Shown: positions 25,601 to 35,800 of the stretch, in pieces
Layout: every line of letters begins with the position of its first letter
How positions within the stretch are numbered: position 1 is the first letter of the stretch
The notes under the pieces: generated by a model
What the model was told of the DNA's origin: nothing
The model's input: the letters and a program-made list of their open reading frames with translations, nothing else
Database searches by the model: none
NCBI RefSeq assembly: GCF_001949145.1
Contig: NW_019091538.1
Span: 243,948 to 305,947, forward strand
From: Acanthaster planci
Taxonomy: Eukaryota; Echinodermata; Asteroidea; Valvatida; Acanthasteridae
Reading direction: 5' to 3'
DNA: 62,000 nt
Position numbers and translations under genes: made by a program

Positions 25601-26642
25601 TTTGGGCTCATTATTACCATTAACCACTTGCTGCCGGGGGACCCGTTTTCCAGCACGTAGGCTTTATACATGGAGCCGGGGAACCCGAAATGTAACAAAG
25701 GGAACTGGGCCTTGTAACAAAAGACTGTACTCGGAACAAAAGACCAGGCTGCTGGGCATTACCGACATTTTTTCACTCTCAATAGTGGAGATAATTCAGC
25801 CTTGTTTTGAAACAGTATACCACGATTTGGGGCATTTAGAGCGAGCAGATTACCACCGGGAACAAAAGTGCTCCACCACCGCAGCGATGAGCCACACAGC
25901 ACCACTGCACGCTAAACTGGCCCCTATTGAAAAGAGGTCAGCAGCACACAGTGCCAGGTTCGTGAACAAAAGAAAGTTACATAACACCGCACAATCTGGG
26001 CTCTGTTCACCCAGCAGCAAGTGGTTAACATGCTACAACTCTGCCCCCCTCCCCTAGTGGGGGTATGCAACCCGTTCCCACACACCAAGTCACTGTTATG
26101 AAGTATGAAGCATACATGTAGCAAGGGTACTCGTGTGTGAGTGCCAAGAAGTAAAATTGGGTCCATTGCAACAGAATGCCCAGCAGATTTACCTCAACAG
26201 ATCGGCAGGAAAAAGGGATTCCTTAGCCTGTGCACAATCTCTCCGTGTCTGGCCCCATACTAGTGTGAGAAATTACTTCAAACAATACCCATCATAACTG
26301 GCGGTGTCATAAGTCGATGGGTATCATGTGTTCATGCCATGTCCGGAATGGACTCCATGAGCCAAGGTTATGTATCTATTGTCAGCTTGTCCCTGTGTAT
26401 TTCCAGTGGAGCAAAGACACACCCGTAGACGTACAATCCTGACCCAAATTGTTAATAGCCATACCCTCCCCAGGTCTCCCACTCCCACCGGTCAATGTTG
26501 TCATCTCGAGCTGGGGCACCGACCGTGCCTTCAGACCCAACATGAAGAGGGGACCTGGGGGTTGGAGGCCCAACAAGATTTGGCCAGGATTGTACATCGA
26601 GACAACAGATTCGGATACAGCCTCAGATTCTTGCATGCTTGA
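470..26642 (+). CDS. RCC1-repeat protein with N-terminal beta-propeller, helical solenoid and RING-like C-terminus (26 exons, 5' incomplete)
   Basis: Coding exons: 470-654, 1167-1317, 2006-2133, 2542-2661, 3072-3262, 4521-4670, 7878-8055, 8242-8441, 9548-9644, 11938-12120, 12790-12941, 13686-13761, 14074-14165, 14911-15090, 15578-15716, 15943-16097, 16757-17048, 18143-18379, 18911-19018, 19758-19886, 21494-21673, 22165-22499, 22761-22839, 23228-23334, 23945-24595, 26474-26642 (TGA). Every junction is AG/GT and phases match throughout, giving 1,553 residues plus a split first codon. The first exon opens in phase with no start, so the N-terminus lies upstream. Domain order is WD-type propeller, alpha-solenoid, seven RCC1 blades, acidic linker, second helical region, Cys/His motif. 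Propeller plus solenoid plus terminal RING-like motif recalls HOPS/CORVET-type trafficking subunits, but the internal RCC1 propeller is not part of those. I do not recognise the gene; a scaffold or membrane-traffic role is inference only. Confidence 0.9.
3545..3625 (-). mobile_element. Second type of tRNA-derived SINE head
   Basis: On the minus strand, TCAGTTAGTAGAGC resembles tRNA box A and GGTTGAAATCC resembles box B, 27 bases apart. No intact cloverleaf and no anticodon context is apparent. It lies in the intron between exons 5 and 6. Confidence 0.45.
5834..5982. repeat. 51-bp tandem repeat, three copies
   Basis: Units start GCACAGAGCAACATGATCAG at 5834, 5881 and 5932. The first is 47 bp and diverged, the other two are 51 bp and identical. 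It lies in the intron between exons 6 and 7. Confidence 0.9.
7878..14165 (+). CDS. Exons 7-13 of the RCC1-repeat gene: alpha-helical solenoid
   Basis: Residues about 308-634. The segment is leucine- and alanine-rich with repeated amphipathic helices, for example VGNFVSQGFIQEALGLVLSA, then helices around ALETFAQYGMQDLIFEVA, GQALEALLTHGSPELD and RYMELFSRFLGDLKLATLM. There are no transmembrane stretches. This resembles the clathrin/VPS-type helical repeats found after propellers in coat and tethering proteins; that is a fold-level analogy, not a family assignment. Exon 12 (13686-13761) encodes a serine-rich linker. A decayed copy of the 5' part of exon 10 lies just upstream at 11409-11480. The 3.2-kb intron before exon 7 (4671-7877) holds a 51-bp tandem repeat and nothing else I can identify. 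Confidence 0.75.
9919..10125. mobile_element. piggyBac-like MITE, divergent family P1 relative
   Basis: It begins TTAACCACTTGATGCCGG and has a degraded right end CCCCCGGCAGCA close to GGTAA. The interior is unlike the longer copies. The right limit is approximate. Confidence 0.5.
10291..10990. mobile_element. hAT-like non-autonomous element (MITE) with 8-bp target duplication
   Basis: The element is 700 bp and flanked by perfect GCTAGAGT duplications (10283-10290 and 10991-10998). The ends are TAGGCACCGTC and, on the other strand, TAAGCACCGTC (10 of 11 identical). Subterminal sequence is rich in ATCGATAT repeats in both halves. There is no transposase frame. It lies in the intron between exons 9 and 10 of the RCC1-repeat gene. 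Confidence 0.88.
11409..11480 (+). pseudogene. Decayed duplicate of the 5' part of exon 10 (11938-12120)
   Basis: About 60 of 72 bases match the first 72 bases of exon 10, including a 20-base identical core. The copy keeps the acceptor (CACAG) and reads SRGLLGQALEALLTHGSP before a TAG replaces the CAG codon of exon 10. The duplication also includes about 75 bases of upstream intron (from about 11330, matching from about 11863). No donor follows and the gene is in frame without it. It is best read as an exon relic; use as a poison exon is possible but not shown. Confidence 0.75.
11513..11688 (-). mobile_element. tRNA-derived SINE, nearly full length
   Basis: On the minus strand the head AGCTCGGTGGTCGAGTGG carries box A, with a box B-like GATCGAGTCCC. 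The body then matches 43385-43520 and 47324-47438 (GCTCTCGGAC... then GCATACAGTG) and the tail GGGTAAGGGCAAAACC. It sits between exon 10 and its decayed duplicate. Confidence 0.78.
11775..11820 (-). mobile_element. Tail fragment of the same SINE
   Basis: GTATAACAGGTTTTGCCC on the plus strand, followed by a CCAACATACATGTATA segment, matches the 3' end of the SINE at 11513 and 47324. Confidence 0.55.
14911..21673 (+). CDS. Exons 14-21 of the RCC1-repeat gene: seven-blade RCC1 propeller and acidic linker
   Basis: Residues about 634-1107. Seven RCC1-type units can be read, each with a CGxxH-like strand, a YxWG-like strand and a GQLGLG-like turn: ILSCGQFHVAVV, VACGKEHTMAL, IACGQYHSLAL, IAGGYCHSIVL, VAGGLFHNIAV, IACSMNHNLIL and IGAGTEFSVAI. 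Seven repeats make a full RCC1 propeller. Exon 18 (18143-18379) carries a basic insertion between blades 5 and 6 (KRK and RRR clusters). Exon 21 (21494-21673) closes the last blade with LGID and then runs into an acidic stretch (EEEESDEEDME). Whether this RCC1 domain acts as an exchange factor or a binding platform cannot be told. The exon 18 donor is GTTCGT, a weak match. Confidence 0.9.
16270..16329. repeat. 30-bp tandem duplication
   Basis: GAAATGGCACATCAGT followed by a CTGTCCAGAAGA segment occurs twice in a row (16270-16299 and 16300-16329), with two or three differences. It is intronic. Confidence 0.85.
17124..17410. repeat. 23-bp minisatellite, about 12 copies
   Basis: The unit is GGCT(T/G)TGGGGTGTAGC followed by (A/G)TAGG-type sequence, period 23 (starts at 17124, 17147, 17170 and on). 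Units differ at a few positions. Its reverse strand gives long proline-rich frames that are not genes. It is in the intron between exons 17 and 18, just before an assembly gap. Confidence 0.92.
17480..17686. other. Assembly gap (207 N)
   Basis: A run of N between the 23-bp minisatellite and a short repeat of ATCCTATTGAGTGGAATTGG (17687-17730). Probably an unresolved repeat array. Confidence 0.99.
17959..18053. repeat. 19-bp tandem repeat, five perfect copies
   Basis: The unit ATCGATGCTGAGATAATGC is repeated five times with no change, so it is recent. It lies 90 bp before exon 18. There are no spacers. Confidence 0.95.
19268..19360 (-). mobile_element. Third tRNA-derived SINE-like head
   Basis: On the minus strand, ATAATGGTTAGTTCCTC resembles the D-arm of Glu/Asp-type tRNAs and GGGGTTCAATTCCC is an excellent box B. 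It lies in the intron between exons 19 and 20. Confidence 0.45.
19983..20405. mobile_element. piggyBac-like MITE, family P1, 3'-truncated copy
   Basis: It starts TTAACCACTCTGTGCCGGGG and follows the copy at 42178 through its internal segment to about 20405, where similarity fades without a right terminal repeat. It lies head to head with the inverted copy at 20482. Confidence 0.7.
20482..21076. mobile_element. piggyBac-like MITE, family P1, inverted copy
   Basis: About 595 bp, reverse orientation relative to the copies at 25620 and 42178. The left boundary is CTAA (decayed TTAA) then CCACTTGCTGCCGGG; the right end is GCCCAGCAGGAAGTGG then TTAA. It lies in the intron between exons 20 and 21. 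Confidence 0.82.
21073..21262. mobile_element. piggyBac-like MITE, family P2, 190 bp
   Basis: TTAA on both sides; ends CCCCTTCATACCGGGA and TCCCGGCAGGAAGGGG are inverted repeats. Its left TTAA is the right TTAA of the P1 copy at 20482-21076, so one element inserted at the border of the other. Confidence 0.8.
22165..26642 (+). CDS. Exons 22-26 of the RCC1-repeat gene: C-terminal helical region and RING-like Cys/His motif
   Basis: Residues about 1108-1553. Exon 22 starts with an acidic run and then a helical region (around QLCQDWRLWQAAAEVCEL). The 651-bp exon 25 contains CVVFTCGHHY, with C1422, C1427, H1429 and H1430, followed some 47 residues later by CPDC (C1477 and C1480). The order Cys, Cys-x-His ... 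Cys-x-x-Cys is what remains at the end of many RING/zinc-finger domains in trafficking proteins. The spacing is long and some ligands are missing, so zinc binding is uncertain. The last exon encodes 56 residues ending in SLRFLHA, with the TGA at 26640-26642. Confidence 0.8.
23750..23870. repeat. Dispersed repeat shared with 61577-61697 (inverted)
   Basis: Both copies contain GAAACGGGCTTCCAG, GCTACGGCTAGGTCTATTGT and, further on, GTGAAGAC(G/C)TAGACCTA, in opposite orientations. Weaker relatives of the GGCTGTGTCCGAAA-like start occur near 28370 and 35663. The element type is unknown. Confidence 0.65.
25620..26028. mobile_element. piggyBac-like MITE, family P1, shorter copy
   Basis: 409 bp with TTAA at both ends, left end CCACTTGCTGCCGGGG and right end CCAGCAGCAAGTGG. 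It is closely similar to the first 390 bp of the copy at 42178 but lacks its 3' quarter. It lies in the last intron of the RCC1-repeat gene, in the same orientation. Confidence 0.85.
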
Positions 26643-28065
26643 ACCTTGCTCGCAAGTAAAGCACAGAGGGCGCTATGCAGTGATGTAGAGCAGCCTCTGT
26701 GCTTCAATGAACATGGCGCATATGGCCCAGCACTTGTTAGTCACTGGTTTTTTTATAGCGTTTTATGCATGTAAACTTTGTTTAAAAATCATGCCATTTG
26801 CAGGGAGAGGAAGTGAAAAGTAAGAGTCCATGTGTGCATTAAAAATTATTTTTTGTACGAAGTAGTGATTTTCCATTGTCACTGAGTGGCATTTATTTAC
26901 TATACTAGCTAAAGGAAATCACAGATATATAGAATATGGCGGTTTAATTGTATATGTGTGTGGAATGTGCAAATTCAAAGGATACAGTAGCTAAGCTTGC
27001 TAGAATGCCAAAGAGTTGACCAAATTAAGAACAGAATTGTCCTTTAGTAATAATACCAGTGACATCCCAACAAAAATGGGGACAGGATCATTTTTGAAAA
27101 AATGGAGCAAGTGGTGTAAAGCTGGACATTGAAAACCTTATTTTGGAGACCGATGGATGTTAAGGTTTAATATTTCCTCCAGCAAAATGTTCTTTTCAAT
27201 TCCTAGGTGATGAAAGGATAGCTGCAATGGAATTTCACACAGACCTTCAAAATGCACCCTTTGGTCTCAGTCAATCTCGTGCTCAATTACTGTTTCAGTT
27301 TGAAGAGGGTCTTTTTTGTTTTATGCTAATGAATTTCCATATTCATGAGCAAAACTGTGATGTCATCCCAAGACAAAACCTCTTTATTGCCTTGGTTTAT
27401 GCACAAAAATATTCCTGCAATTTTTAAAGATTTTACGAGCCTAAATTTTCTCGTTTGTTGATTCATTGTTGTGTAAAGTACTTATACATAACAATAAGCA
27501 AGCAATCATCCCCTTCTCATAAAATGTTTTGAGTATTTTTTTGGTTCACAAGTTGAATAGAAAAACCTGTCCACTGAACCATGTCTTCCCTGGGAGACAT
27601 CACAGCAACAGTGCCCTCACTTGTCCAGGAAAGCAAGGATAATTTCCCACAAAAGTGTACGTTTGAATGCAGTAAACCTAATAGAGATGTCAAGATGTTG
27701 TCATACATTGAAAGAGTAATTGCTACTCTTTAAGGAATCCATTTTCAATGAGCTTCAAGCCCAGCCAATTTGCTAAAAGTGAGAAATCCCTAAAACTTTC
27801 ATTTTTAGGCCTCTTCTCTATCACATGTAGGTAAGAAGTGTCTTTTGTATATGCCAAGTCGAGCCTCTTCAGACATGTACTTTTTCAGTGTAAATGGCTC
27901 AAATGAGAATATATTGTACTATGTGTTTAATATGTGGATTCAATGCAGAAATATTTTAATGTGAACTATAGGAGTGTTTGTGTAATTTGATATTCAAAAA
28001 TTGTTTATGCTTGTAAATAGAAAATGAACAAATTATTTTAATAAAATTAAGAATACTTACCTAGG
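26643..28065 (+). other. Probable 3' UTR of the RCC1-repeat gene
   Basis: This follows the TGA at 26640-26642 and contains no coding-like frame. It is AT-rich and ends just past the first good AATAAA (28040-28045). The extent is inferred from that signal only. Confidence 0.55.
28040..28045 (+). terminator. Candidate polyadenylation signal AATAAA
   Basis: An AATAAA hexamer lies 1.4 kb after the stop codon, followed within about 25-40 bases by a T/G-rich stretch (GGGCTTTGTCTTATTTTTGG) as expected of a downstream element. A second AATAAA lies near 28624 and could be used instead. Confidence 0.5.
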
Positions 28066-31000
28066 GCTTTGTCTTATTTTTGGAATATTACCAGAAAAGG
28101 AAATCAGAGATGAAAAGTTGCATGTTTATCGACAAGTGTTTCATGGAAATACACAAATTTAAAGGCTGAAATGTATTTTGTCCTCATAAGTGGCATTTTG
28201 TTTAGGTTTTAGTACACTGTACTTCTCCGTTTGTATCGAACATTACAAATGTAATCTCTTCCACGTAACTAGTACCGATAGTTTGTATCTGGTCAAATCT
28301 AAGATTTTAAATGTTTCATGTACATTTTAGTGGTTCATGTATAGATGCACATGCTTTTGTTCAAGGACTTTTTTGGCTGTGTCCAAAAGATTTGGCTACA
28401 GCTTGCAACAACACACCCGCATTCTGGAGCTGCAGCCACAGCCAAGTATTTCACATGCAGCCTTTAGTTGCTGCAAAGTGACATGGCTAGGACTCTGTGC
28501 AAATACTCTTCTGTTAGGGATCAATCATACTGAACAAATGTAGAATCCAATTTGTACTTAAATTGCAACTCCCAGATGTCACAGTGGTGCTAAGAACCTT
28601 TATATGAGAGGTAAAGCTGGTTAATAAAAAGGAAGTTTGGTCGGTGTTATCAGTACATGCACATTATTTGGTAACGTTCAGTTCACTTCTGTTTTTCTGT
28701 AAGGTGGGAATATATTAACATTTTAATAATCATCAGCAAATGAGTTTTGGTTGATTTGGTGTCATTTTATCTTGGGTACTGCTTTCCCCTTAATGTTGTT
28801 CAGTTGCAGTGGACCAAAATGTAGGTTCAGATTGAGTTGTCGTGCAATTAATGCACGTTTAAGTTTGCGGTCCCACCCTCTTTTGGAGTTGGTGATATCC
28901 AGACAAGAACCAGGGAATCCATCATTTGGCCTTAACACAAATTTGTTGAGTAGTTTTCTTGGACTTGCATCATATGATTGTGACAGGAAGAGCTACATCA
29001 CCAGTCTCCTCTCGAGCTCGAAAAGAGACAAGCCTCACTTGCTGACCTGGAAAAATTCCCAAATTGCAGTTTCAGTGTTTACATTTGTGACAGAGACACA
29101 TTCATTACACTTCGAGTCCGTTTTCTACTAAAGCTGATTATATTCTTGCAAGGTTAAACATCCAACAAAGCTTGTTACAAAACCTTCGGCCATGGTACAT
29201 ACATTAAGGCTTTCGACTACGGCTTTTAGACAGATGACCTGTTATGAATTCCATTCCAAAACATACACAGTAGATTGGGTACGAAGCCACATCGCATAAG
29301 CCACTGATTTAAGCAGGAAGACACCGTTGGGCTACGGCTTATTAATAACCTGGTGCCCTTTTTAACCTCATTACCAACCACAGAGCATGTAAGTTACTAC
29401 TCCTATATAACCATCTCAGGTTAATGAGAGAAGTTATCCAAATTTGTGGCAGAAAGTATTTTGCTCAACAAACTAATTTGCAGGCAACCAGCTAAGATGA
29501 ACCCTTTTAATACGGCACTGGTGACCAAACCTGTTAAGCAAAATAAGTTCCACTCAACTCATTTTCAGATATCCAGTTTCTGAGCTAAAATCCCTTTCTA
29601 GTTTGTTTTAATGCCTTTGCTTTGTAGTACATCAGCTGCACATTACAAGCTACAAACCAAGTTACCATGGTTACACAAAATATCTGATTCTGCAGTTATT
29701 TCCAGCACACAGCTCAGCTGCTTGGAGAGTAGAGAGCTTCATCCTTGCATTAAAAGAACCCCAAAACAATGTCTGTACTTTCAAAATAGAAACTTCTTTT
29801 ACAAATGTGTTGAATACATTATTGTTCTGCTCACTGTGGTCAGTAACACTGGCCATCGGGACTACTGTACCATTCCTGCACAAGACAATACTTCAGTTAA
29901 TACTATGGCGTCGAAATTCCGATCGTACAAAGCATATGACACGGAGCTCATATTACCCTTGTGTATGTTGCCAATTTGACATGGGTTTTGCCATGCCCAA
30001 CCAGAGCTGATCATCACTGGTATGGCCATTACAAGCCATCCAGTCTTGGGCCAACTCATGAGCTGCTCAAATGAACTGTGACAAAAGCATTCCTCTGTAG
30101 GCCTGACTCAAGCTCACGCCCCAGGTCAAAGCTACGACTTAACAATCATTATCAATCAATGGCCCAGTCTTGCCTGCCATGCTCCACTTTCTTGAGACAT
30201 CCAACCTTCCATTTTTCTCTTCTGTACAATTTCACTCTCCATAATGTCAGTTCTTCAGAGAGCCTGTAACAGGACTTGGAATTAGCAGCTTTCAGAAACT
30301 GCAGAGACAAGAACCTGTAACGCTAACGTTCAAAACACAACTACAAATACTGTTATAATTACAAACGTAAAAATAAAATACAATAGAAAATTACAATGCA
30401 TGTTACAGAAATCAATCTAATAAATGAATCTGTTAAAATATCGTTTTTCAACTGTTTTTCTTTAATAAAAGTCGAAAATTTCATGAAAAAGTCTCTCTTG
30501 CAGAAAATGACGTACAATTTTTGCAAATGAATACACAGGCACAATATGACAAAATAACAAACCAAGATGCAGCTCTCCACATATTTGCCAGATATTTTGT
30601 GATGCCCCAAGCTTGAACAAGCTGTTTACATTTCAAGCTGTGAGCTGAACAACACTGCAAGGTTTCCAAGTCCTGTCACAGACACAAGCATTGCATCCCT
30701 CCAATCCACGTTCATCCCTCGTTTGCTTTAAAAATTCTTGAGTGGTTACACTGTACACAGAGTAAAATTTTACACTAAAAGAAATCTACTCATGCATCTG
30801 AAGTTTGTGCTGCACATCGAATACTATTTAGCAGACACATAACGGACATACCTTACTAAGCCATCAAGTAAAGAGCATTGCAAAGCAGAGTTACTACTCA
30901 CAAGTCATGACCCATCAACAAATGTTTGCCGTGAAGGTGTCTGGACTCTTAAATTGAAACCTTTCTGTGCATTTTTAAAGCTTACCCATCCCCGGTGAGT

Positions 31001-31798
31001 GAACCCACGCACGAGAGAGCCCCAAATGAACAAAGCACGGTGCAAACATTTGGCTGCACAAAAATATCACCCACGCTTCTAATTTGCTTTCTCGGCTTTT
31101 AATCACTTACAAACGCTGGGCAGTTCTGGAACTTCCCTCGTTGCTGAATGGTGAAAATGATGGGAGGCAACAAAGACTGATCAGCTTTTTTTAGCAAAGA
31201 TGTTGAATGAAAAAGGGTTGTCACTCAAAACGACACAAGCTTTGTCCAAAAGGGTTTTGATCGGGTGCTATTGCAATAATGGTTTGCTGCTTTATTTATT
31301 CTTTTTTTTTTTTGGGTACAAATTCAAAGTTACCCACACTTTTACATCTGGCTCACAAAACCGATTTGTAAACAGAACACTGAAAGCCAACTCAAGTTAT
31401 CCGCAAGATTATTTTCTGTTGATGCTACTTTGGAGAACTGACAAAATGCAGTCGTCATTTCCATCCTGAAGTTACTGACTGAAGTGGCTTAACTGTAAGG
31501 CAAGTTGTCTGACAAAAAAAAAAGGATCAATTTTTATTTTTCTTTTGTTTGTCTTTTCAATATCCACTCAGGACAAAACCCCCAATGCTCTGTTCCAATG
31601 ACCAAAATATTCACTGAATGCAATATGCAATGGAATGGAGGCATATCTACAAATTACAGCTTTAAAAAAGCACAGATTAAGGTAGCATTTCTACAAACAA
31701 TTCTTACATAAACATTAATAATCTTGCTGGCATATAACAGCAATTTATTTCAATATACAGGTAAACATACTCCACACAGTGTTGCATGCTTTGACATT

Positions 31799-31987
31799 TC
31801 AAAGGCTGCCATGAGCTTGTTTGGCACAGACCAAAAAACAAGCGACTTTGAGATCTCTGTATTGACCGTCGGCAAGTGTTAACTGGGGAAAACCTGGGCG
31901 TTTGGCGAAAAGCTTTTTCCTGGACACTACGACTTGATTTTTTGCAGCTACTTTCCAGACAAACTTGCCATTCAGAGCGAGGTTCAA
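31799..31987 (-). other. Weakly coding-like frame in the presumed FAM120 3' region
   Basis: A frame of about 62 codons (NLALNGKFVWKVAAKNQVVV onward, ending AKQAHGSL and a stop) has reasonable codon use. It has no recognised domain, and a stop lies a few codons upstream. It may be chance, a relic, or a short reading frame. Confidence 0.2.
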
Positions 31988-32616
31988 CGGGCAAATTCAC
32001 CTTTGGCGTCCGTGATACCTGGCGCCTGTGGAACCATACCAGGATGGCTGCACACGCACCACCCTGAATGATATTCTCCCCAGTTGTTCCGGAAATGACT
32101 GATTCCATTAATTTAGTCTGAGCATCTTTTCAGATTACAGTCTTTGTCAACTGAATTATGCCATGGAAACATACTGCTTTTCAAAAAGCAAAAAAAAAAT
32201 TGTACCTTGATATATTTTTCTGGTGCAACAATTTTTCACTCTTTCAACACAACTGGACTCAATATATACTGGATACAACCATCACACTAAGGTTTTCAAG
32301 GTCTTAAAGTTGTAAAATCTATGCCACAAATTTCTGAACTAAAACTTCCTAGCAGAGGGCACACTACTTTTCTTCAAAAAGGACAGCAAAATACGGTAGG
32401 GATTAATAATCCTAGCAAAATGACACTACTGCTAAACCTTTTGTAAATTGGCTAGTAAGTAAGACTGCAAAAAAGAGAGAAACACTACATACCAAAGTGA
32501 CCAATTAGTTACAAACAAAATCTGGGGCAAACTGCTGATTGGCCCATGTATGCTGCAGTCAGGTTTATTTCCCACACAAAAAAAGCTCACGGGGGAAAAA
32601 ATGCAAGCTGGTAATA

Positions 32617-32808
32617 AATTCATAAAATATTTAGGGTATTCTAATTTCTTCGGCTTTATTGTGAGTAGAGTTTTTCCTGCAGATAGAAATTCATCCTGAA
32701 AAAAAAACTGCACGGCACCAGCAATTTAATATCTTATGACACCTCCAGGAAAAACTCTACTCACAATAAAGCCGAAGAAATTGGAATACCCTAAATATTT
32801 TATTAATT
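32617..32808. repeat. Near-perfect inverted repeat (hairpin), 63-bp arms, 66-bp loop
   Basis: The left arm 32617-32679 and right arm 32746-32808 are reverse complements at 61 of 63 positions (mismatches at 32621 and 32642). The loop is 32680-32745. Arms contain AATAAA in one orientation or the other. Transcribed as part of the FAM120 3' region it would form a long double-stranded RNA. It could be a fold-back MITE, though no clear target duplication is visible. Confidence 0.9.
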
Positions 32809-35800
32809 TTAAGTTATCTCATGACAAACAGAATCAAAAGCCACAAGTTACACATTAAAAATTTTCTCCATTTTGGGGAATCCTTCAGTTTTAGAAATTC
32901 TGGTGCCATTTATCAATATAATTCAAACTTAAGGGTAATTTTTAAAAGAAATCTCCCTTACAGACATTCACAGAATGTCTCTAAATTCATTGTTCAGGGA
33001 AAAGGAAAAAGATCCAAAATGTTTCCACTGCACTGTCCACTAAATAAAGTCACATCACTTTTGCAATTCAACTCAATTAAATTGGAGCAACTGGTGTTCT
33101 GTAATTTGGAGGTACATTTTCCAACTATCCTAAGTCACAGGATAATTTCAAAGCCATTTCTTAATTACACTTCAAGAAATCAAAGTCAACAATGAAGGAT
33201 TTTTTTTTACTGAAAATAATCAATCAGCATGCAAGTTAAACAGCCGTGGCTATGGATAACAAAATACCACATTACAAGATTCAAATAACTCCTCTATCAC
33301 TCTACTTTGTCTAAATTTATCCCATTATTATTTTTGGCAAATGGCAATTTCTTGAACATTATGCTAGGGCCTAGTGAAACTACAAAAAATCAGAAACTTT
33401 TAAAAACAAATTTTCTTTACCTGTGTCAATGGAACTATCCTCAAAGATGGACAACATATTTCTGCTTCAGGTTAAAACAGGCAAAACAAATTACCTAGCA
33501 AGTTGTAAATGTAAAGCATAAAACGTCTTAGGTACTTACGTACAGGTTGCTACATTAGGTTACACTGCATGCATAACTATATATGGACAGTCAAATCTCA
33601 CCAAGTTTTTACGTTTTGTATTTTTGTCTCTTTTCATACTTAAATGATGGATTTTTCTACAATCTATTATTCATAAGATTAAACTGTTGACACAAATCAA
33701 AACTGTTTGGGAAATCATTAGCAAAGTCACTTTTTTTTTGGTAGGTTTGTTTTGGTTTTTCTTCCCCTACAGTTCCATGGATGCGAAAAGAACACAATTT
33801 TGGTTATTCGTATCTGAAATGCTGAGATCAAGATGGTCAACATCACGAGGACTTCAACAACATGCAATGCAATCTCATGAATGACCAATTTACAAGCTCT
33901 GCCTCATGACTACAGGGGGCGCTGCTCATCCTCGCATTAGGAACAAGAGCAACTGCCAAATGCCAAACATTGTCAGTCACTATCAAATGCTGCTTGTGGT
34001 GCAACTGCGCCCCCTTGCCATCAACGACACGTTAAAATCAGTAAAGCAAATAAATACGAAGCTTAAAATTACAGCAAGGTATCGACAAGACAATTATGAC
34101 AGCAATTAACGATATGGCGTGTAATATATAACATAATCTCACTTTAATCAAGAAATTATTCCTGCCCCCTTTTTTCGCAACAGATATTTTTTTCAAAAAG
34201 TGCACATTGACCCACAACATTTGTTTCCGTAAGTTCTTGCTTCAGTCCAACATATGCTTGCACACAGACAACACAGCACTTGCTACACTGTTATTTTTTG
34301 TGACTTTTTTTAAACGGCGCTGTTGACAGCAGAAATGCGACTGTCAGTTTTGATGTACCACCTATGCTTGCATTCTATACACAGTGTTCGTGCTAACAGG
34401 AACCGCCGCGGTCCTTTAATTTAGGCATAATTGCATAAAAATCCGTCCCCAAACAAATTTGACACAGTGTTCCAACTGTTGTAAATGTTCTAACTGATGG
34501 ACGACAGTTGAATCATTTACGGGACGTTTTCCCCAAATATTTCTTTACTTCAATAGGGCATTTTGATCTGGGTACAAAGTTACTGGATTCAACCTTCTCA
34601 GTCATTTTGTTGCATAAATGCAGCAAAATTTGAAAACAAAAAGGTTGGACCATTACTATGATCAACAGTTCCTGCCTCCAATTTTGAACGGCTCCAATTT
34701 TAAGGATGCTTTTACACGGACGCACCCAGCACTGGACAGTGACCAATTTTTCGCATCTTCTACCTAAATGACTAATTTGTCCCATGGGATATTTTGTCTA
34801 GAATGTTTCCTGATTTTGTCGGGTATCCATTTCGGATTTCAATGTTCTTTGGTCTTTCTTTTTGTCATTTTTGTAAACAGCATTAGGGTCTACATGTACA
34901 TAGAAATCTAACAGGGATGATCAATCTTTAACCTGAGAGTATCTTAACAAATGAAGGCCATATTGTTTCTTGTCTTTAAGAAAGAAGGGCTGTACAAGAA
35001 AAGAAAAAACTCTTTTATCAAAGGGGTACTTTTTATAAATACAAAACTGTGCCTCGCTGCATAGTTGGTTTCAAGATTTGACAGTCAAAAAGTCAGCCCT
35101 TGGAGGAAGGCGGAATTCACTCTCAAGGTTTGTACCTTTTGTTTTTGTTTCGTTTTTTTTTTCTTCAGAAGGCACTATATCATTGTGGGTAAAATGTGCA
35201 TAAAAACATGACATTGCTTGCAATATTATGCATATCAAGTTCTGATATGTCAACCTAAATGCAGATATGTGGAGCCAGTCTCTTGTCTCTAACACTGACA
35301 CACAGACAAGTGTCGCATGTTCCACGAAGGTATGGGTCCAGTTTCAGCACTTTGCCTAACGCCCCCCCCACCAAATTCAACAAATATCATTCTTAAACTG
35401 TTGTGAAACCTGTCGGTGAACAATGGCCAGGTAATATTCTGGTATACTTTCAAAATTGGTCCTCCCATGACAACGCTGCAAATCAGACGCACCTGGTAGA
35501 AAGTCCAACTACTCCCAGATCTACAACCTTGGCACAGTTTGACGGCTACCAGCTAATGTTCATATACAACATGCGCACTTTGCAAGCCCTGGTTTCCGAT
35601 TTGTTTTGATTTGTAGCCAGTTGTAAGCATCCTTCCTCCATGTCCCATTTTGTGTTTTGTAAGGCTGTATCTGAAATACTTGGATACGGGGCCAGCAATA
35701 ACACGATCATCTACGGAATCAGACAAGTCTGCTTCTCGTAGACTACGGGTTACTTTCCAGCTGTGGCCAAGTTGTTTCCGTCGTAAAGACTTGCCTGAAC

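Noticed and set aside
25602-26057. 151-codon frame, related to the 143-codon frame at 42157-42588
   Set aside because: Both lie in copies of one TTAA MITE. Of the roughly 15 codon differences, about 12 change the amino acid, which fits neutral decay and not selection for protein.
28751-29131. 126-codon plus-strand frame after the RCC1-gene polyadenylation signal
   Set aside because: No recognisable domain and no supporting exon structure; the length is possible by chance in this AT-rich interval.
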